Assembly (NCBI GenBank): GCA_937891975.1
Contig: CALAUA010000021.1
Location: 1 to 64,000, forward strand
DNA from: an uncultured Bacteroidales bacterium
Lineage (GTDB): Bacteria > Bacteroidota > Bacteroidia > Bacteroidales > Paludibacteraceae
Reading direction: 5' to 3'
Length of the DNA stretch: 64,000 bases
Shown: piece after piece, positions 34,348-43,786 of the stretch
Position numbering within the stretch: the first letter of the stretch is position 1
Layout: each line of letters begins with the position of its first letter
Translations under genes and position numbers: made by a program
The notes under the pieces: model-generated
What the model saw: only the letters and a program-made list of their open reading frames with translations
Told to the model about the DNA's origin: nothing
The model's database searches: none

Positions 34348-35640
34348 ATGAAGAAAAGTATATTGATATTACTCGGAATAATGTGTGTGTTAGGGATATA
34401 CGCACAATACCAAACCACGTCATTTGACCCCACAGTACGTACACTGCAGGTAAAGTTTGCGGATGATAATTTGGTCTTGCAACGTCCATTCTTATCACTA
34501 AAGAATGGTATAGTAGATGGTAGTGAAGATGACAACACGTTACTCATATCGTTTGATCAATTGAGTCACGATGTGAAGCAATATTCTTATACCATCAAAC
34601 ATCTAAACTACGACTGGACACTCAGCGACATTAGTTCATACGAATATATTGAAGGTTTTACTAATGCAGATATTATTGATTATGAGCACTCTACCAACAC
34701 TCAACAGGAATATATTCATTATTGGTTCACCTTCCCTAATCAAGACATGCAATTGACTGCTAGTGGCAATTATGTGCTTATTATTTATGAGGATGGCGAT
34801 ACAGAAAATACGGTTGCACAAGTATGTTTTAGCGTGGTAGAGCCATTGATAGATATAAAAGTACAACAACGCGCCAATACGGACATAGAATATAACGGTC
34901 GTTTTCAACAATTAGATATTGATATCAACACGGCATCGCTCAACATCCGCGATGCACAAGACATCAAAGTGGTAGTGCGTCAAAACAATCGATTAGATAA
35001 TCAGGTAGTGCTGACTAAACCCACCTTTCAAGAGCCCAACCGATTACGCTATATCAACCATCAACAATTAATCTTCGAAGGTGGCAATGAATTTCGTCAT
35101 TTTGACACCTACTCCACTTACTATGCTGGTTATCACGTTAATATGGTTCGTTACGAAATGGGAGAATATCATGCTATATTGGAATCAGACGATGTACGTG
35201 GCACATCAGGAAAAGGAGCAGGCAAGGAAGGAACGCCTTATCTAACAGAAGAGGATGCCAATGGACAGTTTGTGGTGAATTGCGAGAAAGCTGACTATGT
35301 AAATACCGAGGCAGAGTATATGTGGGTGCATTTCTATTTGCCTGTAGTACAACCTTTAATGGATGCAAATGTATTTGTAGGAGGAGATATGTTCTATAAT
35401 CAATATACTGCCCAAAACTTGATGCAGTATGATGCATCCGAAAAGTGTTATTACTTGCAAGCTTATCTCAAGCAAGGCGGTTATAATTACATGTATTATG
35501 CGGTTGGTAAGAATGCAGTATCTACCCTACCCTTAGAGGGATCGCATTGGCAGACGCGGAACGAATATTCAGTAAATGTATATTACCGACCTTTTGGCAG
35601 TCGATATGACCGATTAGTAGGAAAAAAAATAACGGAGTAG
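34348..35640 (+). CDS. Type IX secretion system plug protein (DUF5103)
   Basis: 430 residues from ATG 34348, which gives a clean signal peptide (MKKSILILLGIMCVLGIYAQ); an earlier ATG would lie upstream of the promoter. The family is recognised by LQVKFADDNLVLQRPFLSL, LLISFDQLSHDVKQYSYTIKHLNYDW (about 65-95) and the C-terminal GGYNYMYYAV and EGSHWQTRNEY segments. DUF5103 proteins include the periplasmic plug that closes the SprA export channel in Flavobacterium. This fits the type IX sorting domain on the amylase in the convergent neighbouring gene. Confidence 0.88.
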   Translation: MKKSILILLGIMCVLGIYAQYQTTSFDPTVRTLQVKFADDNLVLQRPFLSLKNGIVDGSEDDNTLLISFDQLSHDVKQYSYTIKHLNYDWTLSDISSYEYIEGFTNADIIDYEHSTNTQQEYIHYWFTFPNQDMQLTASGNYVLIIYEDGDTENTVAQVCFSVVEPLIDIKVQQRANTDIEYNGRFQQLDIDINTASLNIRDAQDIKVVVRQNNRLDNQVVLTKPTFQEPNRLRYINHQQLIFEGGNEFRHFDTYSTYYAGYHVNMVRYEMGEYHAILESDDVRGTSGKGAGKEGTPYLTEEDANGQFVVNCEKADYVNTEAEYMWVHFYLPVVQPLMDANVFVGGDMFYNQYTAQNLMQYDASEKCYYLQAYLKQGGYNYMYYAVGKNAVSTLPLEGSHWQTRNEYSVNVYYRPFGSRYDRLVGKKITE

Positions 35641-35660
35641 CAACACTCCGTTATTTTTTT
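35625..35660. terminator. Bidirectional terminator between plug and amylase genes
   Basis: AATAACGGAGT-agcaac-ACTCCGTTATT with A-run on one side and seven T on the other. Confidence 0.85.
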
Positions 35661-35676
35661 GCGATATGCTAAATCG

Positions 35677-38600
35677 TTATCGAATCATCTTCTTGGTCAC
35701 ACGTTGACCATTCTTCTCAAATTGAATAAGGTACAAGCCGTTGTTGATGGCATTGAGATTTACCTGCTCAACATTACGTTGTACTGATACTACCTGACCA
35801 CTAACCGTATAGATAGTCACGTTGTATGGAGGAAGCATCTCGATAGAGAATTCAGGAATAAAGACATTCTCAACGTCGGTATTAAAACAATAGAATGGAT
35901 GCATTGTTGGCAATGTCTGTGGCGTACCAGTCAAAATTATCAATTCTCCAGGAGCAAGTGTAATAGTAGTTTCGGTTTGTTCGATTTGTTCATAGTAGTT
36001 GTACCATTTTCCTTCAGGGATATCTACTGTTTTAGCATCCGTCGCGCTGAAGTTACCTGCCACAAACACATGCTCTCCCCACTGAATGGTACGAACGATT
36101 TTTCCGCTACCTATATCTACCTTCGTTGGATTACCAGCGAATACTTCTGGCAAGATACGTGTACGCAACTGAATCGCTTGTCCCACTTTATGGAATGCAT
36201 CTGTGCGCCAAGCGCCCTCGCCTAACCATGTTTCGGTGCGGGCTTTCACTTGCATTTTGTAATTCTCGTTCGATACATTTTTCATACCATAAGGAGCTTT
36301 TCCGCCGTCATCTTTACCCCATTTGCCATCTGCATTTTGCCATTTTGAATAATCGAATCCATATTCCGCAAAATGATAGAACATTTGTGGTCCGTTCAAC
36401 AAAGTAAGGAATGCCATATTCAGAGGTACACGTGCTATACGAGCTTGATCGTTGGTCTTTAGGTCGCCCATACCGAACTGTTTTGCATGGAAGAACGAAC
36501 GTTCCTCATCGTGGCTCTCGCAGTAACTGACATAGCCATCCTTGTTCGCGTTTGTAAAGTTTCCACTAGTCAACCCTTTTGCAGATGCATAATAAGCTTC
36601 AGTCGTATTTTCCCAACATAGCATACCTGCTTTAACCAATTCTGTACGATCTGCCATCATATTATCGCCCCAGTGTTCCAAAATCATATAAGCATCAGGA
36701 GATACAGCCTTGACACCTTTTTCGTAATAATCTTTGATGTTGCGAACAGATGTTCCTCCCATCGCACCGCAAAGACCATGACTCAAGTCTAGACGGAAAC
36801 CATCCACCTTGTATTCGGTCAACCAATATTGCAACACACGAATAAACATCTGATGAGCAGGCTCAAAGTCATGATTCCAATCCTCATACACATTGTCGCC
36901 GTGAGGGGCTGTTACATTGAACCAAGGGTTATACTTCAAATCATCACCATAAGGATAGAGTTTATTCATTGGGTTGAGACCCGTAGCGTGATTGAATACC
37001 ATATCCAAGATGACTGCTATTCCTGCTGCGTGGCATGAATCGACAAATTCCTTGAACTGTTCGGGTGTACCGTATGCTTTGTCCAATGCAAAGTAGTGGT
37101 TAGGCGAATATCCCCAGTTGAGGTTGCCATCAAACTCACAAACTGGCATCAACTCTATGGCGTTTACACCCATATCTTTATAGTAGAACATACGATTCGT
37201 CATACCTTTGATATCACGTGTGACGGTATGGTCATACACCCACGCTTCATAGATAACAAGGTTATTTTTATCTGGACGTTTGAAGTTCAATGTAGCATCC
37301 GACCATTGATATTTTGGTTTATCAGTTTGAATCACAGTCACATATCCGTCACCCTGAGCAGGATAATCCATCAAGGTTGGATCTACTGTCTTTGGTTCCC
37401 ATTTATCATCTTTGTGTAAAACTTTTTCCGAATAAAGATCCGAAATCTTCTTCACCACGCCATCTGCGCGAACGACTGCATATTGCAGCGCATATTCTTT
37501 TTGCGGAATCAAGCCACTTATTTCAATCCAGAAATAGTTGCCATCTTGCTTCATTTGGTATTCATTCGATACTTTCCAATCGTTGAAATCACCCACTACA
37601 AATACATGTTGTGCAGATACATATACCGTAGGCTGCATTTCTATCACAGTGTATTCTGCTTTCGCATCGCCCGACTGTGTAAATTCGAGTACTGCATCGC
37701 TTGTTAGCACAATATCTACGGTTTGGTTTTTATTGCCATTCCAGTCGGTGCCATTACGGAAGATGACATTGAGTTGCGTACAAGAATCGCTAACGATATA
37801 CCACTCACCGTCTTGCTCTGGAATGACCACCTTGCTATCACCGCCTTCTACCCACACATAGGCTGTAATGGTTTTGGTCCAATGCGCTGGCAATTTTGCT
37901 TTCAGGGTAATTTGTTTTGCTTCTTCATTGACCATTTTGCTCGCAGCAAAAGTAGCCAATGTTACTTTAGTAGGGTCTTCTTCATTGTAATAAATACCCA
38001 TATCAATTCCTTCTGGGCGTGGAGCTTGTTCTGGTGCTACCACTACGCATGTTTGTGCTGATATTTGCTTTACCTCACTCCCCTTGGTGGCAGTAAATTC
38101 AAAACGATAATCTCCAATAGTTTCCAAAGTATAGTCAACCTTCAATTCTGTGCCTTCTCCTTTTGCAATCTCGGTACCATTCACAGTCAGTGACAAGGCT
38201 GCAGTTTCAGTAGCAACACAGTGAAGAGTTAGTTTATCATTCAATTTAGAAATTTCTGGTAAAGCATTGGTAATTGATACCGCCAATCCCTTCTCTGCTA
38301 AATCTACAAAAATATCAGCATTACCTTCTGCTTTACCCTCTTTTCCACCACTGATTCCATCATTAAACACAAAGCACAATTGGGTAATTTCCTTATCTGC
38401 TTTCACACCATAATATTCGTGGATATTAGGTGTAATTTTCAATTCCCAGTTTCCATCCGCATTTTTGCTCATTTTGTGTTTATCTAATTTACTACACCAT
38501 GTTGGAGCATTTTGCCATTGTGTACCATCATAAGTTACACCAGTATGGGCATAGCATTGTGTTGCTCCTACCATTCCTTTGTTACCCTCATTAGGATTAA

Positions 38601-38715
38601 AGATGATAGTCACCTCACCAGCATACCCTTTTTGAATAATAGAGGGAATAGTTGTCACTTGCGCAAAAACAGAGAGCGCAAACATAGATAAAAATAAGAA
38701 AGTAAATCTTTTCAT
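35677..38715 (-). CDS. Secreted alpha-amylase-family glycoside hydrolase with type IX sorting domain
   Basis: 1012 residues from ATG 38715 (MKRFTFLFLSMFALSVFAQ, signal peptide); the longer upstream frame crosses the promoter and is rejected. The N-terminal part (20-450) has beta-sandwich modules, including a CBM48-like piece (VFVVGDFNDWKVSNEYQM). The GH13 barrel (about 500-870) shows all four regions: DMVFNHATG, GFRLDLSHG with nucleophile D643, ILEHWGD with acid/base E680, and ESHDEE with D736. The last 80 residues (YNVTIYTVSGQVVS...NNGLYLIQFEKNGQRVTKKMIR) are a type A C-terminal sorting domain. Expected role: starch or glycogen cleavage outside the cell after type IX export. Confidence 0.93.
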   Translation of the reverse strand: MKRFTFLFLSMFALSVFAQVTTIPSIIQKGYAGEVTIIFNPNEGNKGMVGATQCYAHTGVTYDGTQWQNAPTWCSKLDKHKMSKNADGNWELKITPNIHEYYGVKADKEITQLCFVFNDGISGGKEGKAEGNADIFVDLAEKGLAVSITNALPEISKLNDKLTLHCVATETAALSLTVNGTEIAKGEGTELKVDYTLETIGDYRFEFTATKGSEVKQISAQTCVVVAPEQAPRPEGIDMGIYYNEEDPTKVTLATFAASKMVNEEAKQITLKAKLPAHWTKTITAYVWVEGGDSKVVIPEQDGEWYIVSDSCTQLNVIFRNGTDWNGNKNQTVDIVLTSDAVLEFTQSGDAKAEYTVIEMQPTVYVSAQHVFVVGDFNDWKVSNEYQMKQDGNYFWIEISGLIPQKEYALQYAVVRADGVVKKISDLYSEKVLHKDDKWEPKTVDPTLMDYPAQGDGYVTVIQTDKPKYQWSDATLNFKRPDKNNLVIYEAWVYDHTVTRDIKGMTNRMFYYKDMGVNAIELMPVCEFDGNLNWGYSPNHYFALDKAYGTPEQFKEFVDSCHAAGIAVILDMVFNHATGLNPMNKLYPYGDDLKYNPWFNVTAPHGDNVYEDWNHDFEPAHQMFIRVLQYWLTEYKVDGFRLDLSHGLCGAMGGTSVRNIKDYYEKGVKAVSPDAYMILEHWGDNMMADRTELVKAGMLCWENTTEAYYASAKGLTSGNFTNANKDGYVSYCESHDEERSFFHAKQFGMGDLKTNDQARIARVPLNMAFLTLLNGPQMFYHFAEYGFDYSKWQNADGKWGKDDGGKAPYGMKNVSNENYKMQVKARTETWLGEGAWRTDAFHKVGQAIQLRTRILPEVFAGNPTKVDIGSGKIVRTIQWGEHVFVAGNFSATDAKTVDIPEGKWYNYYEQIEQTETTITLAPGELIILTGTPQTLPTMHPFYCFNTDVENVFIPEFSIEMLPPYNVTIYTVSGQVVSVQRNVEQVNLNAINNGLYLIQFEKNGQRVTKKMIR

Positions 38716-38748
38716 AAGTATTTTGATATGAATATTGTTAACTGGCTG

Positions 38749-38780
38749 CAAAGGTACAAAAAAATTTGGATATATACAAA
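38749..38780 (-). promoter_or_regulatory. Amylase promoter, interlocked with the mnmA promoter
   Basis: Minus strand TTTG (38780-38777), 20 bases, TACCTTTG (38756-38749). Confidence 0.85.
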
Positions 38781-38796
38781 TAATTTCGTACCTTTG
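38765..38796 (+). promoter_or_regulatory. mnmA promoter, interlocked with the amylase promoter
   Basis: TTTG (38765-38768), 20 bases, TACCTTTG (38789-38796). Each -33 box lies inside the spacer of the other promoter. Confidence 0.85.
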
Positions 38797-38836
38797 CAAA
38801 GATTTTAATAGCACAATATCAAAACTACCAATAACG

Positions 38837-39910
38837 ATGGGGAAACGCGTACTCATTGGCATGTCAGGCGGAATTGATTCCACCGTAGCAGCAATCTTGC
38901 TTCTGGAGCAAGGTTACGAACTAGTTGGCGCCACATTTCGCACATTTGACTCTATCAAAGATTCATGCCTTGCTAAAGAAAAGGGTTGTTGTTCGGTAGA
39001 GAGCATCATCGAAGCCCAACGCATGGCTGCTACATTGGGATTCGAACACCATATCTTGGATTTTCGCGACACTTTCCGCAAACATGTCATAAATAATTTC
39101 GTGCACGAGTACGCATGCGGGCGCACGCCTAATCCTTGTGTATTATGCAACTCTCACATCAAATGGGGAAGACTCATTGAGGCAGCACAACAATACGGGT
39201 GCGACTATATTGCCACGGGACATTACGCCCAAATAGCCGAACACCGTGGACATTATTACCTCAAAAACGCAGTAGATACTCGCAAAGACCAGACCTATTT
39301 CTTATGGATGCTGACTGAAGAAAATCTACGAAAAACGATCTTCCCTCTTGGTGGATTAACCAAAGATGAAGTGCGACAAATTGCACTTGACCATGGTTAT
39401 ACTCAATTGGCAAAAAAAGCAGAAAGCCAAGAGATATGTTTTATTCCTGACAACGATTACCGTAGTTTTCTAGCACAAGAAGGTGTACATATTGAGCCAG
39501 GCAATTACATAGATGACAACGGCAACATATTGGGCAAACACCAAGGTTTTTGTCACTACACCATTGGTCAACGCAAGGGGTTAGGAATCGCGTTGGGTTC
39601 ACCGCGCTTTGTGACACATATTGATGCTGCGAGCAACACAGTAACACTTGGGGCACACGATGATTTGTACACCCATGACGTATGTGCGCAGAGTTTCCGT
39701 TTGCGAGATATGGAGTGGCTAGAAGAATCTCCTGAAATACAAGCACGTATTCGCTACAAGTCACCTGCCATAAAAGGGCACTTGGGCATTAGCGACAATC
39801 AACTACGCATACACTTCGAGCAGCCAGTATGGGGTGTCACACCTGGTCAATCGTTAGTCATCTATAAAGATGGATTGGTAGTCGGTGGCGGTATTATCAG
39901 CATCCCATGA
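38837..39910 (+). CDS. mnmA: tRNA-specific 2-thiouridylase MnmA
   Basis: Puts sulfur on U34 of Lys, Glu and Gln tRNAs with ATP; 357 residues from ATG 38837 (MGKRVLIGMSGGIDSTVAA). The PP-loop SGGIDS is at 10-15. Catalytic Cys candidates are in NPCVLCN near residue 97-103 and SQEICFIPD near 195. ATGHYAQI, KDQTYFLWML and GQRKGLGIA are conserved. Upstream in-frame codons lie across the promoter. A CCSVE segment near 52 differs from the E. coli type and fits the shorter Bacteroidales paralogue group. A family F repeat follows the stop. Confidence 0.93.
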   Translation: MGKRVLIGMSGGIDSTVAAILLLEQGYELVGATFRTFDSIKDSCLAKEKGCCSVESIIEAQRMAATLGFEHHILDFRDTFRKHVINNFVHEYACGRTPNPCVLCNSHIKWGRLIEAAQQYGCDYIATGHYAQIAEHRGHYYLKNAVDTRKDQTYFLWMLTEENLRKTIFPLGGLTKDEVRQIALDHGYTQLAKKAESQEICFIPDNDYRSFLAQEGVHIEPGNYIDDNGNILGKHQGFCHYTIGQRKGLGIALGSPRFVTHIDAASNTVTLGAHDDLYTHDVCAQSFRLRDMEWLEESPEIQARIRYKSPAIKGHLGISDNQLRIHFEQPVWGVTPGQSLVIYKDGLVVGGGIISIP

Positions 39911-39918
39911 TGTATTCG

Positions 39919-39956
39919 GAATCACATACTAATCACATAGTAATCACATAGTCTTA
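39919..39956. repeat. Tandem AATCACATAG units (family F)
   Basis: Three AATCACATA units with CTA/GTA joints between the convergent mnmA and SulP genes. AATCAC can pair with GTGATT at about 39960. Confidence 0.65.
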
Positions 39957-39965
39957 ATACGTGAT

Positions 39966-41696
39966 TTACACGTTCTCTTTCACAAGTTCTTCAGCACGCG
40001 CAAGGGCGCCATTGATATGATTACGTACATTTTCTTTACCAATCATATCTACCAATCCCGATTTCTCCAATGTTCGGTACACGTGCTCATTTACTCCAGA
40101 AAGCACCAAAGTCATACCGCAACGTTTTGAACGTAAGTATAGTTGTTCAAGGTTGTGAATACCTGTTGAATCCATAAACGAGACTTTACGCATTCGCAGA
40201 ATACGAACCTTTTGTCCCTCACTACCCATACGCTGACTTAATTCGTCAAACTTATTGGCTATACCAAAGAAGTATGGACCATCTATCTCATACACCTCGG
40301 TATGTGGAGGAATATGCAACTTCTCTAAGTCATTGCCATGCAGGCGAATATCATTCTGATGAGTAGGGTCGATCTCATCGGAGAAGGAGCGTATAACAGT
40401 TGCTTCGTTGGTACGTTTCAAGAACAAGATAACAGCCAACAACAATCCCACTTCGATAGCAATGGTTAGGTCGAATATTACTGTCAAAATGAAAGTAACT
40501 AACATCACAATAAAATCCGATTTAGGTGCTTTAGCAAGCCAAACAAACGAACGCCACCCAGACATATTGTAACTCACCACAATCAACACACCTGCCAAAC
40601 ATGCCATAGGAATCATACCGACTAGTGGTCCAAAACAGAGCAACACAAGCAACAACATAGCAGCATGTACAATACCTGCCACTGGTGTTCGACCACCATT
40701 ATTGATATTCGCCATAGTTCGTGCAATAGCACCTGTAGCAGGGATACCTCCAAAGAAAGGAGTCACCACATTGGCTATACCTTGGGCTATGAGTTCGGTA
40801 TTTGAGTTGTGCTTGTCACCAATCACACCATCAGCCACCATGGCAGATAGCAGTGACTCAATAGCACCCAACATAGCGATGGTGAAAGCGGAAGGGAAAA
40901 GGTCTTGCACCAGATTCAACCACGTTTCTCCCTCAGCAAGATTAAGTGCAGGTAAATGCGGCGCTGGCATTCCGCTAGGCAAGGCGTAGAGGTCACCAAT
41001 CGTAGTGATAGATGTAATGCCACCAAACTCACGCAACAGCCACACAACCAACGTCATCAGCACAATTGCAACCAATGAACCTGGGATTTTCTTATTGATT
41101 TTTGTAGAGAATATAATAATCAACAACGAAGTGATACCCACTGCAAATGCCCACCAATTGATATCGCGCCAATGCTCAAAATAGCAAATCCATTTATGGA
41201 TAAAATCGGCAGGAGCATCTTGAATCCCCATACCAAACAGGTCATTCATTTGCGTAGAGAAAATAGTGACTGCTATACCTGCAGTAAAACCTACAATCAC
41301 AGGATATGGGACAAACTTAATAACATTGCCCAACTTGAATAATCCCATGAATATGAGCAATATACCTGCCATGATAGTGGCAATCAGCAACCCAGCAAGA
41401 CCATGTTGCTGAATGATGCCATAGATGATGACAATGAAAGCACCTGTTGGGCCACCAATCTGTACTTTGCTACCACCAAAAGCAGAAATAATGAAACCTG
41501 CAATGATAGCCGTAACAAGACCTTCCGTAGGTCCCACACCAGACGATATACCAAAAGCAATCGCCAAAGGAATGGCTACTACGGCAACAATCATACCTGC
41601 TATGAGATCTTGCACAAATCGCTCTTTGTTGTAAGAACGTAAAGAAGATAACAACTTTGGACTAAATACGTCCTTAAAAGAAAAAAAATTCTTCAT
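39966..41696 (-). CDS. SulP-family anion transporter with STAS domain
   Basis: 576 residues. Inner-membrane SLC26/SulP carrier: residues 25-420 contain the transmembrane core, with the signature DLIAGMIVAVVAIPLAIAFGISSGVGPTEGL near 29-60 and GIPATGAIARTMANINNGGRTPVAGI near 318-343. The C-terminal STAS domain (about 455-570) shows FFGIANKFDEL and MDSTGIHNLEQL. Substrate may be sulfate, bicarbonate or a dicarboxylate; sequence alone does not decide. Last gene of the leftward run that begins with the capsule genes; a terminator-like hairpin lies just upstream. Confidence 0.92.
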   Translation of the reverse strand: MKNFFSFKDVFSPKLLSSLRSYNKERFVQDLIAGMIVAVVAIPLAIAFGISSGVGPTEGLVTAIIAGFIISAFGGSKVQIGGPTGAFIVIIYGIIQQHGLAGLLIATIMAGILLIFMGLFKLGNVIKFVPYPVIVGFTAGIAVTIFSTQMNDLFGMGIQDAPADFIHKWICYFEHWRDINWWAFAVGITSLLIIIFSTKINKKIPGSLVAIVLMTLVVWLLREFGGITSITTIGDLYALPSGMPAPHLPALNLAEGETWLNLVQDLFPSAFTIAMLGAIESLLSAMVADGVIGDKHNSNTELIAQGIANVVTPFFGGIPATGAIARTMANINNGGRTPVAGIVHAAMLLLVLLCFGPLVGMIPMACLAGVLIVVSYNMSGWRSFVWLAKAPKSDFIVMLVTFILTVIFDLTIAIEVGLLLAVILFLKRTNEATVIRSFSDEIDPTHQNDIRLHGNDLEKLHIPPHTEVYEIDGPYFFGIANKFDELSQRMGSEGQKVRILRMRKVSFMDSTGIHNLEQLYLRSKRCGMTLVLSGVNEHVYRTLEKSGLVDMIGKENVRNHINGALARAEELVKENV

Positions 41697-41728
41697 ATAC
41701 CTTAAAAATCAATCAACTAATCCTTAAG

Positions 41729-41750
41729 CAAAAGTTAACCAAAGGTTAAC
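41729..41750 (-). terminator. Small terminator-like hairpin between rlmH and the SulP gene
   Basis: GTTAACC-AAA-GGTTAAC perfect palindrome, followed on the minus strand by TTTTGC. Weak stem, so read-through into the SulP gene is possible. Confidence 0.5.
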
Positions 41751-41759
41751 AATTTCTAA

Positions 41760-42230
41760 TCACTCGTGGTGATATGGCTCACCTTTCAAAATGGTCATCG
41801 CTCGATAGAGTTGTTCTACAAAAAACAATCTTACCATTTGATGCGAAAAGGTCATTTTACTGAGCGAAATCTTGCCATTTGCACGCTGATATACAGCTTC
41901 GGAGAAGCCATAAGGACCACCAACCACAAACACCACATCCCTACCCGATGACATTCGTTTTTGCACATAGTCTGCAAATTCTATCGAACGAAATTCTTTT
42001 CCATGCTCATCCAACAATATCAAATCTGCACTACTCGTTACTGCTTTCAAAATCATCTCACCTTCCGCCTGTTTCTGCTGTTCCGAAGTCAGTGCTTTGG
42101 TGTTTTTCAGTTCGGGAATAACTTGCAACGCAAAAGTCAGATAGTGCGTCAAACGCTTCTGATATTCTTGTATCAACATCTCAATATGCGTATCCGTAGT
42201 CTTACCTACTACCAAAAGCGTGATTTTCAT
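41760..42230 (-). CDS. rlmH: 23S rRNA (pseudouridine1915-N3)-methyltransferase RlmH
   Basis: SPOUT methyltransferase that methylates pseudouridine 1915 of 23S rRNA; 156 residues, normal length. Conserved [15 protein letters not shown] (about 73-87), the knot motif [11 protein letters not shown] (about 99-109), [25 protein letters not shown] and the C-terminal YHHE are all present. Its ATG overlaps the stop of the DnaJ/TerB gene by 4 bases. Confidence 0.97.
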   Translation of the reverse strand: MKITLLVVGKTTDTHIEMLIQEYQKRLTHYLTFALQVIPELKNTKALTSEQQKQAEGEMILKAVTSSADLILLDEHGKEFRSIEFADYVQKRMSSGRDVVFVVGGPYGFSEAVYQRANGKISLSKMTFSHQMVRLFFVEQLYRAMTILKGEPYHHE

Positions 42231-42982
42231 AATCCTCGTTGTTTCTTGATATGCTCGTAGGCTTCATTGATGCCACGGAACTTTTCAGTGGCCTGTTTAC
42301 GGATGTCCTCACCTGCATTTGCCACCTTGTCGGGATGGTATTTCATAGCCATTCTGCGATATGCTTTCTTTACCTCGTCATCGGTCGCATTGGGTTGTAT
42401 TTCTAATGCCGTATATGCCCAATTCACATCCTTATGGCGCTGATACAATGCTAGCAATGACTGATAATCAGCACGTTGCACCGACATATGGATAGCTATT
42501 TGTTCTATCACACGCAGTTCGTTTGCATTGAGGTCATCGTCCGAATTGGCTAAATCTAATAACAAGTGCACCAACTCCAATCGTGTGGAATAATTAACAT
42601 ATTGCCTTATTTGCTGTGCAACAGCCACGGCATCAATATCCTTCTCTAGCAACTCTTTGAGTAATTGCAAAGCTTGTTTTGCACCATCCTCACCAAAATT
42701 ACGCAACAAGAATGGTTTGATATGGTTGATTTCCGACTTCAACACCCGTCCATCTGCTTTTATCACACAAGCAATAAGCACTATAACCGACACTTGGATA
42801 TCTCCTTGAGTTGCCCTGCGAGCACGTTGCTGCTTATTGGTAAATGCCCCCTCAGTAGAATTATCCACATCTATGCTACGACTCGCATCAAACAACGAGG
42901 CAACAAACACACCAATCAGTGCACCAATTGGTCCACCCATTACAAAACCTAATCCTCCTAATATCCATTTACCCAAAGACAT
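42227..42982 (-). CDS. DjlA-like protein: TerB domain plus C-terminal J domain
   Basis: 251 residues. A glycine-zipper-like hydrophobic start ([26 protein letters not shown], 6-31) can insert in a membrane. Residues 60-170 form a TerB-like bundle with two acidic KxDGxx/NSDDD-type turns ([24 protein letters not shown]). The J domain occupies 185-251, with YHPDKV carrying the HPD motif needed to stimulate Hsp70. This order equals DjlA. It probably works as a DnaK cochaperone at the membrane. Overlaps rlmH by 4 bases. Confidence 0.9.
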   Translation of the reverse strand: MSLGKWILGGLGFVMGGPIGALIGVFVASLFDASRSIDVDNSTEGAFTNKQQRARRATQGDIQVSVIVLIACVIKADGRVLKSEINHIKPFLLRNFGEDGAKQALQLLKELLEKDIDAVAVAQQIRQYVNYSTRLELVHLLLDLANSDDDLNANELRVIEQIAIHMSVQRADYQSLLALYQRHKDVNWAYTALEIQPNATDDEVKKAYRRMAMKYHPDKVANAGEDIRKQATEKFRGINEAYEHIKKQRGL

Positions 42983-42994
42983 ACAAATTGTGAA

Positions 42995-43786
42995 TTAAGA
43001 ATTTTGACTTATAAATTGTAAAGCGTGTTGCAAATCTTCTGGCGTATCAATACCGATAGAAGCATGATTGGTCAGAGCCACTTGAATTGTTAAGCCATTT
43101 TCCAACCAACGTAGCTGCTCCAAACACTCCAATTGCTCCAATCGAGAAGAAGGTAATTGTGTGATTTTCTGCAATATATCTGCTCGATAGGCATACATAC
43201 CTATATGACGAAAATGTTGTCCTTGCTTAGTCCATTCACTAGGTTCTACCCCTCTTAAGTATGGAATCACACTGCGCGAAAAATACAATGCACGACCGAT
43301 GGAAGCTGCCGATTGTTCCTCACGAGCAATGGCTACTTTCACATAGTTCGGATTTTGCAAATCTTCCCATGTATCTTGTTGTGCAAATGGATGTACGAGA
43401 GTTGCAATCTCAGTAGGGAAGCAATCTAGCAGTGCTTGTATTTGGTCGGATTCAATAAATGGTTCATCGCCTTGTATATTTACCACCACAATTTCTTCGT
43501 CTGACAGATGCGAGAAGTGCTCGCTGCGATAAATCGTATATGCTTCATAGACTCGGTCTGTACCGCAGGTATGATTAGGTGACGTCATCACAACTTCTCC
43601 GCCAAAACCTTTCACACAATCATATATGCGCTCATCATCAGTGGCTACGAGCACCCTATCCAACGCCTTCTGCGCTTGCTCATACACGCGCTGAATCATT
43701 GGCTTACCAGCTATATCAACTAGTGGCTTTCCGGGAAACCGACTACTAGCATAACGCGCTGGAATAATGCCAATATTATGCTTCAT
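42995..43786 (-). CDS. kdsB: 3-deoxy-manno-octulosonate cytidylyltransferase
   Basis: Makes CMP-Kdo from CTP and Kdo for lipopolysaccharide; 263 residues from ATG 43786 (MKHNIGIIPARYASSRFPGKPL), preferred over an ATG three codons earlier that also overlaps the kinase gene. IPARYASSRFPGKPL (nucleotide site), VLVATDDERI, TSPNHTCGTDRV, NIQGDEPFI and FRHIGMYAYRADIL are all conserved. It overlaps the end of the tyrosine kinase gene by 11 bases. Confidence 0.96.
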   Translation of the reverse strand: MKHNIGIIPARYASSRFPGKPLVDIAGKPMIQRVYEQAQKALDRVLVATDDERIYDCVKGFGGEVVMTSPNHTCGTDRVYEAYTIYRSEHFSHLSDEEIVVVNIQGDEPFIESDQIQALLDCFPTEIATLVHPFAQQDTWEDLQNPNYVKVAIAREEQSAASIGRALYFSRSVIPYLRGVEPSEWTKQGQHFRHIGMYAYRADILQKITQLPSSRLEQLECLEQLRWLENGLTIQVALTNHASIGIDTPEDLQHALQFISQNS

